A stretch of 64,000 bases of DNA from Kibdelosporangium banguiense (GCF_017876405.1 NZ_JAGINW010000001.1:11669203-11733202); one strand, 5' to 3'; counted from the first letter of the stretch, positions 8,560 to 16,301 are shown. Numbers and translations are program-made. Notes: a model not told the origin generated them from the letters alone.

Positions 8560-8748
8560 CACGTAACCGCGGTTTAGTTCGGCAGACGGCCACAAAAGTT
8601 CTCGGCCGGTAGGTTTGGCCCGTGCCACAGCGGGTGTGTATCGAAGACCGGGACATTCGCAGGACGAGTCGCCCGCACTATTGATCCGGCCTACCGCATT
8701 TCCGCACGGCGATCCGAGTGATCAATACGGATATACCGCGCGCATCGG

Positions 8749-9276
8749 TCACGGACCGTTGAAGCCGGGCATCCAGCTTTCCGGGCGGCCGCTTTCGGTC
8801 AGCACGTGCTGCCAGTCCGAGAAGCCGTCCGGGGCTTCGGGTGACCAGGGCCAGTGGCCTTCGGCGGTCGGCAGGATCAGCTGCAGCGCCGGGAAATCGC
8901 CCTTGCGATAGAGCACGAACGCGCTGCCGAAGTACTCCATGTAGTGGCCCTTGTTGACGCGCTCGACCGTGATCGGCACGTTGTCGAAGAAGTTCTCGTA
9001 GAGGTGGCCGGGCAGGAACCGCTCACCGGCCTTGGCCCGCTCCAGGTAGGCGTTGACCAGCACCGGGCCCATGTCCAGGGGCAGGCCCAGCACGACGGCC
9101 TCGGCGATGCCGAACCGGCGCCACGCCCCGACCGAGAAGGTGTACCCGGCGCCTTCGTCGTCGGGAGGGACTTCGATGACAGCGCAACCGTTGACTTCGG
9201 TCTCGTGCAGTAACCAGTCGCGGAATCGCTGCTCATCGGGGTTCAGGGGCGCGGTGGTCACATGCCCATTCTGCAT
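8749..9276 (-). CDS. DUF4262 domain protein
   Basis: A 175-residue soluble protein matching the DUF4262 layout: GYTFSVGAWRRFGIAEAVVLGLP, then a central segment ending FDNVPITVERVNKGHYMEYFG and a C-terminal block FPALQLILPTAEGHWPW. Function unknown. Two starts are possible, ATG 9276 or GTG 9261, which gives VTTAPLNPDEQ; neither has a decisive ribosome-binding site. It begins 3 bp after the preceding membrane protein gene and is probably co-transcribed with it. Confidence 0.82.
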   Translation of the reverse strand: MQNGHVTTAPLNPDEQRFRDWLLHETEVNGCAVIEVPPDDEGAGYTFSVGAWRRFGIAEAVVLGLPLDMGPVLVNAYLERAKAGERFLPGHLYENFFDNVPITVERVNKGHYMEYFGSAFVLYRKGDFPALQLILPTAEGHWPWSPEAPDGFSDWQHVLTESGRPESWMPGFNGP

Positions 9277-9279
9277 GTG

Positions 9280-9831
9280 TCACCCGTTCGGGGCGTAACC
9301 CGGTGGTGATATCCGGGTCTTGGCTCGCCCGAACGCGTACAGCAGGTAGCCCAGAGCCGTGAGCGCCACGATGAACCCGGCCACCACGCCGGGGAAGCTC
9401 GGCCGGCCAGGGTTGAGGAACCGGCCGTAGAGCGTCAGGTCGGCGGCCACGTAGTAGATCAGGTACAGCAACGGGTAGCCGAGCCACGTCACCGGGTACC
9501 ACCACCTCACCGCCCGCTGGTTGCGGCCGACCAGCAGGAAGTCGGCGAGCACGGCCACCGGCGTGATCATGTGCTCGAACAGCGAGTCCACCCGGCTCAG
9601 GTTGCCGCCGAGCAGCGTCATGTAGGTGACGCAGACCAGCATCAGCAGGACCGTCAACGCACCGCGCAGCCACGGCGAACGCGGCTCCGGGCGGCCTTTG
9701 ACCAGTGGATACACCGCCAGCCAGGTGTAGCCGAGGCCCGTGAGCAGGCTGGCCTGCTGACTCAGCGCGATCAGCGGGTCGTTCAGGCGGCTGACAGCGA
9801 CGAAGAACCCGAAGAAACCGCAGAACGCCAC
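9280..9831 (-). CDS. Pr6Pr-type integral membrane protein
   Basis: A 183-residue membrane protein with five to six hydrophobic segments, and SRVDSLFEHMITPVAVLADFLLVGR and WWYPVTWLGYPLLYLIYY typical of the Pr6Pr/FAR-17a/AIG1-like family of unknown function. The annotated GTG sits just inside what would be the first helix; the reading frame stays open upstream (VWRLF...) but offers no good start before the yebC terminator hairpin, so the N-terminus is uncertain by a few residues. Followed 3 bp later by the DUF4262 gene. Confidence 0.72.
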   Translation of the reverse strand: MAFCGFFGFFVAVSRLNDPLIALSQQASLLTGLGYTWLAVYPLVKGRPEPRSPWLRGALTVLLMLVCVTYMTLLGGNLSRVDSLFEHMITPVAVLADFLLVGRNQRAVRWWYPVTWLGYPLLYLIYYVAADLTLYGRFLNPGRPSFPGVVAGFIVALTALGYLLYAFGRAKTRISPPGYAPNG

Positions 9832-9851
9832 GAACAGACGCCAAACAAGGA

Positions 9852-9870
9852 CCCCGGGCAGTGCCCGGGG
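9852..9870 (-). terminator. Factor-independent terminator after yebC
   Basis: CCCCGGGC-ACT-GCCCGGGG stem-loop (minus strand) followed by TCCTTGTTT, 26 nt after the yebC stop codon. It ends the pdxT-yebC unit and directly precedes the Pr6Pr gene, so that gene needs read-through or its own start signal. Confidence 0.75.
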
Positions 9871-9896
9871 CCCTGTCGGTACTGCTTCGTCGGCGG

Positions 9897-10646
9897 TCAG
9901 CCCACCGCCTCCATGATCTCGTCGCTTACATCGAAGTTCGCGAAGACGTTCTGCACGTCGTCGCAGTCCTCAAGCGCGTCGATCAGCTTGAAGACCTTCT
10001 TGGCACCGTCGACGTCCAGCGGAACCGACACCGACGGCAGGAAGCTCGACTCGGCCGACTCGTAGTCGTAGCCCGCGTCCTGCACTGCCTTGCGGACCGC
10101 GACCAGGTCGGTCGCCTCGGAGACGATCTCGAAGCTCTCGCCGAGGTTGTTGACCTCTTCGGCGCCCGCGTCGATGACCGCCATCAGCACGTCGTCCTCG
10201 GACAGGTCACCTGAGGGCAGCAGTACCACGCCCTTGCGGTTGAACAGGTAGGCCACCGAGCCGGGGTCCGCCATCGAGCCGCCGTTGCGGGTCATCGCGG
10301 TACGGACCTCGCCCGCCGCCCGGTTGCGGTTGTCGGTCAGGCACTCCACCAGCAGCGCCACGCCGTTCGGGCCGTAGCCCTCGTACATGATGGTCTGCCA
10401 CTCGGCGCCACCCGCTTCCTCACCGGCGCCGCGCTTGCGCGCACGCTCGATGTTGTCCAGCGGGACCGAGTTCTTGCGCGCCTTCTGCATGGCGTCGTAC
10501 AGCGTGGGGTTGCCGTCCGGGTCGCCCCCGCCGGTCCGCGCGGCGACCTCGATGTTCTTGATCAGCTTCGCGAACAGCTTGCCACGCTTGGCGTCGAGGG
10601 CGGCCTTCTTGTGCTTCGTAGTCGCCCACTTGGAGTGGCCGCTCAT
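9897..10646 (-). CDS. yebC: YebC/PmpR family protein (TACO1-like)
   Basis: A 249-residue protein with the N-terminal signature MSGHSKWATTKHKKA and the conserved YEGYGPNGVALLVECLTDNRNR and GGSMADPGSVAYLFNRKG blocks. Members bind DNA or the ribosome; recent work assigns YebC a role in relieving ribosome stalling, while older annotations call it a transcriptional regulator. The start codon overlaps the pdxT stop (ATGA). In many actinobacteria pdxT-yebC-ruvC are consecutive; here two accessory clusters lie between yebC and ruvC. Confidence 0.96.
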   Translation of the reverse strand: MSGHSKWATTKHKKAALDAKRGKLFAKLIKNIEVAARTGGGDPDGNPTLYDAMQKARKNSVPLDNIERARKRGAGEEAGGAEWQTIMYEGYGPNGVALLVECLTDNRNRAAGEVRTAMTRNGGSMADPGSVAYLFNRKGVVLLPSGDLSEDDVLMAVIDAGAEEVNNLGESFEIVSEATDLVAVRKAVQDAGYDYESAESSFLPSVSVPLDVDGAKKVFKLIDALEDCDDVQNVFANFDVSDEIMEAVG

Positions 10647-11290
10647 CTCTCCTCCGTCGTCTTCGCGCCAGTCATGGTCGCCCGGACCATCTCCGTGAAC
10701 AGCCGGTGTACCCGCCCGTCACCGGTCAGCTCCGGGTGAAAGGCAGTGGCCAGCACGGACCGTTGCCGAACCGCGACGATCCTACCGGCGGCGGCCCCGG
10801 CCGTTTCGGTGTCCGGCACTGTCGCCAGCACTTCCACCTCAGGCGACACCGATTCGACCCACGGGGCGCGGATGAACACAGCGTGCAACGGGCCGCCGTC
10901 GATCCCGGTGAACTCCAGGTTGCCTTCGAACGAGTCGACCTGCCTGCCGAACGCGTTGCGCCGCACGATCATGTCGATCCCGCCGAGCTGGTGCTGGTCA
11001 GGCCGGCCGTCCAGCACCTTGCTGGCGAGCATGATCATGCCCGCGCAGGAGCCGTAGGCGGGCAGGCCGTCGGCGATCCTGCCCTTCAGCGGTTCGAGCA
11101 GCTCGAACGTCTCGAGCAGGCGGGACATCGTGGTCGACTCGCCGCCCGGCAGCACGATCCCGTGCAGCCCGTCCAACTCCTCGACCCGGCGCACCGGCCG
11201 GACCTGCGCGCCGCACTCGGTCAGGGCAGCCGCGTGCTCCCGCACGTCACCCTGCAACGCGAGCACACCGATCACTGGCTGAGCCGTCAC
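10643..11290 (-). CDS. pdxT: Pyridoxal 5'-phosphate synthase glutaminase subunit PdxT
   Basis: Glutaminase that supplies ammonia to PdxS in the DXP-independent vitamin B6 pathway. The 215-residue class I amidotransferase-like protein has IGVLALQGDVREH at the N-terminus, PGGESTTM, the nucleophile Cys82 in YGSCAGMIML, and the HPELT catalytic His-Glu pair. GTG 11290 is preceded by GGGAGGG. Its partner pdxS lies 5.4 kb away on the same strand instead of adjacent, with nine accessory genes or remnants in between. Confidence 0.96.
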   Translation of the reverse strand: MTAQPVIGVLALQGDVREHAAALTECGAQVRPVRRVEELDGLHGIVLPGGESTTMSRLLETFELLEPLKGRIADGLPAYGSCAGMIMLASKVLDGRPDQHQLGGIDMIVRRNAFGRQVDSFEGNLEFTGIDGGPLHAVFIRAPWVESVSPEVEVLATVPDTETAGAAAGRIVAVRQRSVLATAFHPELTGDGRVHRLFTEMVRATMTGAKTTEER

Positions 11291-11368
11291 CCTGGATTCC
11301 CTCCCGAAACGCCTGCCCACCAGCTTAGAAGACCGGGTGACGCCGCCTCGCCGTGCCCGCCGTGATCG

Positions 11369-12151
11369 TCACTCCGTGGTCGGCCGACAGCACCCCGTCG
11401 CTGCCTGCTTGTCCGCGTCGGACCGTGGGCCGTTGGGGTCTTCGGCGGAACCGGCGATCTTGGCCAGCCACTCCGCCGCGGGCTCCGCGTTCGTGTACTC
11501 GTCGTGCCAGTTCCACCACTGGTAAGGCTGGGTCTGCGGATAGCCGTCGGGCGAGTCCTCCCACTCCTCCTGCCGGCCGAGCGCGGTGATGTCGAGGTAG
11601 CTCCAGGTGTTGCCCATCGCCTCGTCACCACGGCTGTTGATGAAGTAGGTACGGAACACGCTGTCGCCGTCGTGGATGAACGCGTTCGTGCCGTGCCAGT
11701 CGTTCACGCCGAAGTCGGTGTCGAACTCGTCGGTCATGGTGTACCAGGGCATCGTCCAGCCCATACGTGCCTTCAGGCGTTCGATGTCCGGCTGCGGCGC
11801 GCGTGAGGCGAAGACGAGGGTGGTGTCGCGGGCGTTCAGATGCGCCACGTGGGCGACCTGGTCGGCCACCATGGAGCAGCCGCGGCACGCGTGTTCGGGC
11901 CAACCGAAAACGCCGGGTTCGAAGAAGGCGCGGTAGACGATCAGCTGGCGCCGGCCTTCGAACAGGTCGAGCAGGCTGAGCCTGCCCTGAGGCCCGTCGA
12001 ACGCGTACTGCTTCTCCACCGCCAGCCACGGCATCCGCCTGCGCTCGGCCGCCAGCGCGTCCCGGGCGCGGGTCAGTTCCTTCTCTTTGACAAGCAGCTG
12101 CTGACGCGCTGCTTCCCATTGCTCTGACGTGACGATCGTGGGTGTCTTCAT
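11369..12151 (-). CDS. DUF899 thioredoxin-like family protein
   Basis: A 260-residue DUF899 protein: TSEQWEAARQQLLVKEKELTR at the N-terminus, the RMPWLAVEKQYAFDGPQG segment, LIVYRAFFEP, and CRGCS (a CxxC redox-like pair) followed by AHLNARDTTLVFASRAP. The family has a thioredoxin-like fold and no settled function. Last gene of an SRPBCC-ArsR-DUF899 operon; the start overlaps the arsR stop (ATGA). The C-terminal QAATGCCRPTTE tail is not part of the family core. Confidence 0.88.
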   Translation of the reverse strand: MKTPTIVTSEQWEAARQQLLVKEKELTRARDALAAERRRMPWLAVEKQYAFDGPQGRLSLLDLFEGRRQLIVYRAFFEPGVFGWPEHACRGCSMVADQVAHVAHLNARDTTLVFASRAPQPDIERLKARMGWTMPWYTMTDEFDTDFGVNDWHGTNAFIHDGDSVFRTYFINSRGDEAMGNTWSYLDITALGRQEEWEDSPDGYPQTQPYQWWNWHDEYTNAEPAAEWLAKIAGSAEDPNGPRSDADKQAATGCCRPTTE

Positions 12152-12495
12152 GATGCGTCTCCCGCCTTCCGGTCGAGATGGTCTTTCAGCGCTGTGAGCG
12201 GGCTGTCCCAGTCTCGGGCCAACGCCGCCAGGAACTGCTGCGCGACCTGCATGGGCGCGGACCGCAACCGGTAGCGCACGCGGCGGCGCTCCCCCGGTTC
12301 GGCCGTCACCAGGCCGGCTTCGGTCAGCAGGGCTAGATGTTTGGCGATCGCCTGCCGCGTGATCGGCAGCCGGGCGGCCAGGTCGGTGGCCGTGGCCGGC
12401 CCGTCCTTGGCCAGCGCGCCCAGGATGGCGCGCCGGCTCGGATCGGCCAGTGCGGCGAAGACCTGCTCGGCGATCGCTTCGATGTCAGGCGGCAT
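12148..12495 (-). CDS. ArsR-family winged-helix regulator
   Basis: A 115-residue ArsR-type repressor: FAALADPSRRAILGAL, the recognition region ATDLAARLPITRQAIAKHLALL and the wing EPGERRRVRYRL. No cysteine metal-binding motif, so it is of the non-metal class often coupled to SRPBCC proteins. It overlaps the SRPBCC gene by 11 bp and the DUF899 gene by 4 bp. It very probably binds the two GCAACC-N4-GGTTGC palindromes upstream of the operon, giving autoregulation. Confidence 0.9.
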   Translation of the reverse strand: MPPDIEAIAEQVFAALADPSRRAILGALAKDGPATATDLAARLPITRQAIAKHLALLTEAGLVTAEPGERRRVRYRLRSAPMQVAQQFLAALARDWDSPLTALKDHLDRKAGDAS

Positions 12496-12916
12496 CGAGG
12501 TATTCGACCAGTTCCCCCAGCTCGCTCGCCCACCCCTGGGTGTTGCCGTCGAAGGCCGTGCGGTAGGCGTCCTCAGGCAACTGGGAGAAGCCGCTCTCGA
12601 CGACAGTCAGCCGCGTGCCCGCGCCGACAGGTTCGAGCGTGAACTCGACGTACGTCCGGCGGGGGTCATCCTCGGGCAGCCCGTAGATATGCCAGGTGAA
12701 TCCGAACGCGTTCGGCTCGTCCACGCGTTCCACCCGCATGGTGGCCTTGTGCCCGTTGTCCCAGCTCATCGTGGCCTCACCGCCCGGCCGCAGGTCGATC
12801 GTGGCCTCGTTGCCGAACCACGTGCCCAGACCTTCGGCCGTGGTGAGCGCGGCCCAGACCTTGGCCGGCGGGTGGGCGATCTCCATGGTCCGTTCGATGC
12901 GATCGGGAAATCCCAT
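12485..12916 (-). CDS. SRPBCC/AHSA1-like START-domain protein
   Basis: A 143-residue AHSA1/CalC-type protein: IERTMEIAHPPAKVWAALT, GTWFGNEATIDLRPGGEATM, and the C-terminal WASELGELVEYLDA helix. The fold forms a hydrophobic cavity; the ligand is unknown. ATG 12916 has TTGGAGG 7 nt upstream and fits the family N-terminus, so the longer open frame is ignored. First gene of the operon with arsR and DUF899, behind two operator palindromes. Confidence 0.87.
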   Translation of the reverse strand: MGFPDRIERTMEIAHPPAKVWAALTTAEGLGTWFGNEATIDLRPGGEATMSWDNGHKATMRVERVDEPNAFGFTWHIYGLPEDDPRRTYVEFTLEPVGAGTRLTVVESGFSQLPEDAYRTAFDGNTQGWASELGELVEYLDAA

Positions 12917-12930
12917 GACAGGCCTCCAAT

Positions 12931-12956
12931 GAGTAGCAACCGTTTGGTTGCTACTC
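12931..12956. promoter_or_regulatory. Operator palindrome 1 of the SRPBCC-ArsR operon
   Basis: Perfect 11-bp inverted repeat GAGTAGCAACC/GGTTGCTACTC with a GTTT spacer, 14 bp before the SRPBCC start codon. The core GCAACC-N4-GGTTGC is repeated at 12965-12980. Position and symmetry fit autoregulation by the ArsR protein of the operon. Confidence 0.75.
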
Positions 12957-12964
12957 ACGTTATG

Positions 12965-12980
12965 GCAACCAAACGGTTGC
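12965..12980. promoter_or_regulatory. Operator palindrome 2 of the SRPBCC-ArsR operon
   Basis: GCAACC-AAAC-GGTTGC, the reverse complement of the core of the palindrome at 12931-12956, centred 29 bp away (close to three helical turns). Two sites on one face of the helix suggest cooperative repression. Confidence 0.72.
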
Positions 12981-12984
12981 GTCA

Positions 12985-13154
12985 AGCTGGCCGACCGGCA
13001 CTGGTTCGGATGCGTTCGAGCCGCGGGTGATGGCGTTGGCGTTGATGGCCGCGCTGGAAACTGTGCCCGCGAACTGTTCGCGCGCCCGGACACCGATGTC
13101 GCCGGGTTCGCGAGCGAACTCGCGACCGTCTTCGTGCGGGCGGTCAAAAACTGA
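12985..13154 (+). pseudogene. Decayed C-terminal fragment of a TetR-like regulator
   Basis: Pieces of a TetR C-terminal domain appear in different frames: EPRVMALALMAALETV from about 13018, then after a frame change ELFARPDTDVAGFASELATVFVRAVKN (read in two parts) to the TGA at 13152-13154. No start codon, HTH or continuous frame remains. The fragment directly follows the ArsR operator region, divergent from the SRPBCC operon, so an older regulator may have stood here. The assignment rests on general resemblance only. Confidence 0.4.
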
Positions 13155-13156
13155 AG

Positions 13157-13188
13157 GGGCAGCAACGCCCGTGGAGGCGTCGCTGCCC
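13157..13188. terminator. Stem-loop between TetR remnant and dedA
   Basis: GGGCAGC-A-ACGCC pairs with GGCGT-C-GCTGCCC (12 pairs, one A/C mismatch, 6-nt loop). It lies 8 bp beyond the dedA stop codon and just after the remnant's stop, so it can terminate transcription from either side. No U-tract, as is common in actinobacteria. Confidence 0.6.
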
Positions 13189-13196
13189 GCTCGGGA

Positions 13197-13895
13197 TCAA
13201 CCGCGGCGGTCGACCGGCGGGATGATCTGGGTGGCATCCTGGTCGCGGCCGGCATGCTTGCGGTTCTTGAGGCGGACCACGACGAACAGCGCGACCGCGA
13301 TGGCGACCGCAACGATCACGATCTTCTGGAAGATGTCGGCGTAGTCGCTGACCTTGTGCCAGTTCACGCCCAGTCCGTAGCCGGCCATGACGAAGATCGT
13401 GTTCCAGATCAGGCTGCCCAGGGTGGTCAGCAGCAGGAACTTGGCGATGTTCATCCGCTCCACACCGGCCGGCAACGAGATCACGCTGCGGAACAACGGG
13501 ATCATCCGGCCGAGGAACACCGCTTTGGTGCCGTGCTTGGCAAACCAGGCCTCAGACCGGTCGAAGTCCCGCACCTTCATCAGCGGGATCTTGGCGATCA
13601 CCTTGCGAGTGCGCTCCCGGCCGAGCCACGCGCCCAGCAGGTACACGATGATCGCACCGGCCACCGATCCCAGCGTCGTCCAGATCAGCGCCGCGGCGAG
13701 GCTGAACGTGCCCTGACTGGCCGAGAAACCCGCCAGCGGCAGCACAAGCTCACTGGGAATCGGCGGGAACAGGTTGTCCGCGCCGACCACGAGCGCGGCC
13801 CCCGGACCGCCCAGCACGTCCATCAGGTCGACCGCCCACCCGGCCAGGCCGCCCAGCGGTTCGGTGGCGGCTTCGGCAAGCAGGAATTGCGACAT
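13197..13895 (-). CDS. DedA family membrane protein
   Basis: A 232-residue DedA/SNARE-associated membrane protein. Seen: NLFPPIPSELVLPLAGFSA, the glycine-rich GSVAGAIIVYLLGAWLGR, the hallmark FLGRMIPLFRSVISLPAG with its conserved arginines, and a last helix near the C-terminus. DedA proteins are membrane-remodelling or lipid-carrier (undecaprenyl phosphate or phosphatidylethanolamine) flippases linked to envelope homeostasis. Start ATG 13895 has AAGGGG upstream. A two-component system follows on the upstream side, and a palindrome shared with that system lies about 115 bp before this gene, so DedA is a likely regulatory target. Confidence 0.92.
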   Translation of the reverse strand: MSQFLLAEAATEPLGGLAGWAVDLMDVLGGPGAALVVGADNLFPPIPSELVLPLAGFSASQGTFSLAAALIWTTLGSVAGAIIVYLLGAWLGRERTRKVIAKIPLMKVRDFDRSEAWFAKHGTKAVFLGRMIPLFRSVISLPAGVERMNIAKFLLLTTLGSLIWNTIFVMAGYGLGVNWHKVSDYADIFQKIVIVAVAIAVALFVVVRLKNRKHAGRDQDATQIIPPVDRRG

Positions 13896-14009
13896 TGTTC
13901 GGTACCCCTTGACAGTGTCTGAAATGGATACCTGAAACCTATGAATTCCCCAGCACACCGGCAATGCGGCATGCCACCCAGCCGTTTGCGTGATATCCAC
14001 AGGTCTCTG

Positions 14010-14027
14010 CTGCGGTAAACCACAGTC
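14010..14027. promoter_or_regulatory. Palindrome copy 1, dedA side of the sensor kinase gene
   Basis: CTGCGGTAAACCACAGTC, with dyad CTGnGGTnnACCnCAG. It abuts the stop codon of the sensor kinase gene and lies about 115 bp upstream of dedA. A copy with one difference sits at 15261-15278 before the kinase gene. Probably a binding site for the neighbouring LuxR-type response regulator. Confidence 0.62.
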
Positions 14028-15225
14028 AGCCGGCCGGCAGGTGCGCGCAGACCACAGTCGGGCCACCGGCCGGACTGTGCACGCCGAACGTCCCATCGGC
14101 GGCGGCGACCCGCCGGGCCAGTCCGGAAAGCCCTGTGCCCGTGGGATTCGCGCCGCCGGGGCCGTCGTCGATGATCTGGACCTGAATCTCGCCGCCCTGG
14201 CCGCGCACCTCGATTCGGACCAGGGCCGGCTCGGCGTGTTTCGTCGCGTTGGTCACCGCTTCGGACACCACGAAGTAGATTACTGTTGCCAGTGACCTGT
14301 TTGGTTCCTCTGGGAGTCGGAATGTCAGTTCTATGGGGACGCTGGCGTTCTCGGCCAATGACTCCAGTGCTACGTGCAGGCCTGCTTCGTCCAGTGCCGC
14401 CGGGTAGATTCGGCTTGCCACTCCTCGGAGGTCGGCGATTGCGTCCTGGGATGCGGCTTGGGCTTGCCGCAGAAGTTCGGCCGCGTGTTCCAGTTCTGTT
14501 GAGCGGCGGGCTCGGCCTATCAGCATTCCCAGGGCCACCAGGCGTTGCTGTACGCCGTCGTGCAGGTCTCGCTCGATCCTTCTGCGTTCGTCGTTGATTG
14601 CGTCGATTACCTGGGCGCGGGTGCTTGCGAGCGTTTCCACTCGGCGTCGCAGCATCTGTTCGGTGCTTGTGCCCAGTAGATGCACAGCCAGCATTCTGTC
14701 CAAAGTGGCCACACCACTGATACCAGCTGCTGTGACGAACAGGATGACTGCGCCTGGGACGACTGCTATTGCTATCAGTTCGCCGTCCACTCTGCCTTCG
14801 TTGGAGATCAGGCCCCAGCCTCCGTTGAATATCCAGGCGGACAGCATTGAGGCGGCGACCGTAAGGCACAGGAGGAACATCAGCAGGACGCCGCCGCCGA
14901 GGCCGCCGACCAGCCAGCGCACCGCTATGTAACGCCAGCTTCCTGTCGGGGTCAGCTCGTCTGTGTCCAGTTTTTGGCGGAACATGCTGAGGCGGCGCAG
15001 CTCCAGCGCGGTCAGCCTCATCGCCCATCTGTCCGCTGCTTTGGTCAGCCTGTTGGTGTGGAGGCCTGGGATGAGGGCGAGTGCGGGGGCGATGGCCAGG
15101 ACGGCCAGGAAACCGAGCTCGATGAGCGCGGTCCATGCTCCTACGAACACCGTGCCGGCCAATTCGGTCCATTGGCGCAGCATCGAGGCTGCGGTGAGCC
15201 GGTTCGGCGGGGTGTCCTGGTACAC
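14026..15225 (-). CDS. Two-component sensor histidine kinase (NarL partner, HisKA_3)
   Basis: A 399-residue membrane kinase. The N-terminal half has four hydrophobic segments with a PspC/DUF1707-like soluble stretch between them; the dimerisation/phosphoacceptor helix reads ERRRIERDLHDGVQQRLVAL (His in LHDGVQ), and the ATPase has SEAVTNATKHA and DDGPGGANPTGTGLSGLARR. The start is GTG 15225, though an ATG 14 codons in is possible. It follows its response regulator with 53 bp between, a gap that contains a palindrome, so it may have its own promoter. Confidence 0.93.
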   Translation of the reverse strand: MYQDTPPNRLTAASMLRQWTELAGTVFVGAWTALIELGFLAVLAIAPALALIPGLHTNRLTKAADRWAMRLTALELRRLSMFRQKLDTDELTPTGSWRYIAVRWLVGGLGGGVLLMFLLCLTVAASMLSAWIFNGGWGLISNEGRVDGELIAIAVVPGAVILFVTAAGISGVATLDRMLAVHLLGTSTEQMLRRRVETLASTRAQVIDAINDERRRIERDLHDGVQQRLVALGMLIGRARRSTELEHAAELLRQAQAASQDAIADLRGVASRIYPAALDEAGLHVALESLAENASVPIELTFRLPEEPNRSLATVIYFVVSEAVTNATKHAEPALVRIEVRGQGGEIQVQIIDDGPGGANPTGTGLSGLARRVAAADGTFGVHSPAGGPTVVCAHLPAG

Positions 15226-15260
15226 GGATTCGACCGTAGTGCAGTGTTTGCTCTGGCGTA

Positions 15261-15278
15261 CTGCGGTAAACCTCAGTC
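15261..15278. promoter_or_regulatory. Palindrome copy 2, before the sensor kinase gene
   Basis: CTGCGGTAAACCTCAGTC, 17 of 18 positions identical to the element at 14010-14027; flanking bases extend the dyad to ACTG...CAGT. It lies directly after the response regulator stop codon and 36 bp before the kinase start. Confidence 0.62.
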
Positions 15279-15923
15279 CTAAGTGCTGAGATAGCGGACG
15301 ACTGCCAGGACGCGGCGGCTTGTGCCTTTGGTTCCTGTCAGGCCCAGCTTGTCGAAGATCGAGTTCACGTGCTTCTCGGCCGCGCTCTGGGAGAAGTGCA
15401 GCCGCTCAGCGATAGCGGCATTGGTCAGGCCCTCGGCCATCAGCTGGAGTACTTCCCTCTCCCGTGGGGAGAGTGTGGCCAGCGGGTCCGTCTGCTTGGT
15501 GCGGGACAGAAGCCTGCGAACGACCTCTGGGTCGAATGCGACGCCGCCGGACGCGATTCGCTGCAGGGCGTCCAGGAACTCCTCCACCTGCACAACCCGG
15601 TCCTTGAGCAGATAGCCGACCTGGCCTGTCTCGCTGGTGATCAGTTCGGCCGCGTACCTGTTCTCCACGTACTGCGACAGCACCAGGACGCCGACCGCAG
15701 GCCAGCGTTCGCGGATCTCCAGGGCTGCGCGCAGCCCTTCGTTCGTGTTCGTCGGCGGCATTCTGATGTCGGTGACGACCACGTCGGGCTGGCTGTCGGC
15801 GACCGCGGCGACCAGTTCCACCGGGTTGTCCACGGCCGCGAGGACTTCGTGGCCTTCCTCGGCCAGCAGGCGTACCAGGCCTTCTCGCAGCAAGGTCGAA
15901 TCCTCGGCCAGGACTATGCGCAT
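15279..15923 (-). CDS. NarL/FixJ-family response regulator
   Basis: A 214-residue response regulator with receiver domain (acidic pocket AED, phosphoacceptor Asp52 in VVVTDIRMPP, switch Ser in VLSQYV, KDR) and a C-terminal LuxR HTH (LSPREREVLQLMAEGLTNAAIAERL in parts; HVNSIFDKLGL). ATG 15923 is used because it begins the receiver MRIVLAED. It precedes its kinase gene on the same strand and likely controls dedA and the kinase through the paired palindromes. Confidence 0.93.
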   Translation of the reverse strand: MRIVLAEDSTLLREGLVRLLAEEGHEVLAAVDNPVELVAAVADSQPDVVVTDIRMPPTNTNEGLRAALEIRERWPAVGVLVLSQYVENRYAAELITSETGQVGYLLKDRVVQVEEFLDALQRIASGGVAFDPEVVRRLLSRTKQTDPLATLSPREREVLQLMAEGLTNAAIAERLHFSQSAAEKHVNSIFDKLGLTGTKGTSRRVLAVVRYLST

Positions 15924-15983
15924 GATCGCATCGTATCGAGTGTGCCGGGAGTCTATTGAGGACATAGACAGACCGGCGGCCGT

Positions 15984-16301
15984 CTAGGCGATGGCCGAGA
16001 TGTCTCCGTCATCGAAATAGATGGCCTGATGCAGGCGTCCGCCAAGCGCGGCTGCATACCGAACGAGCACATCCTGGCCGGAGATCATGCCCTGTTCGAT
16101 CTGCGAGACACGTCCCTTCGTCACGCCCATACGGTCGGCGACCACTTGTTGGGTCAGTCCCCGCGCATGCCGGATCTCGGCCAGCCGGTTGCCAAGCACT
16201 TCGGCCAGCAACTCCTGCTTGCCTACCGCGACAGCTTCCTCCCCGCCAGCACGTTCGACATGTGTTGCTCGAATGTCGTTCCACCGTGTGTAACCGCTCA
16301 T
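15984..16301 (-). CDS. XRE-family antitoxin (HigA-like)
   Basis: A 105-residue helix-turn-helix protein: LGNRLAEIRHARGLTQQVVADRMGV followed by TKGRVSQIEQG (recognition helix), with an N-terminal extension MSGYTRWNDIRA typical of antitoxins encoded after RelE/HigB-like toxins. It should neutralise the toxin and repress the shared promoter. Its ATG overlaps the stop of the toxin's restored reading frame (ATGA), which supports the toxin-first operon. The toxin gene is frameshifted, so the antitoxin may be an orphan. Confidence 0.85.
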   Translation of the reverse strand: MSGYTRWNDIRATHVERAGGEEAVAVGKQELLAEVLGNRLAEIRHARGLTQQVVADRMGVTKGRVSQIEQGMISGQDVLVRYAAALGGRLHQAIYFDDGDISAIA

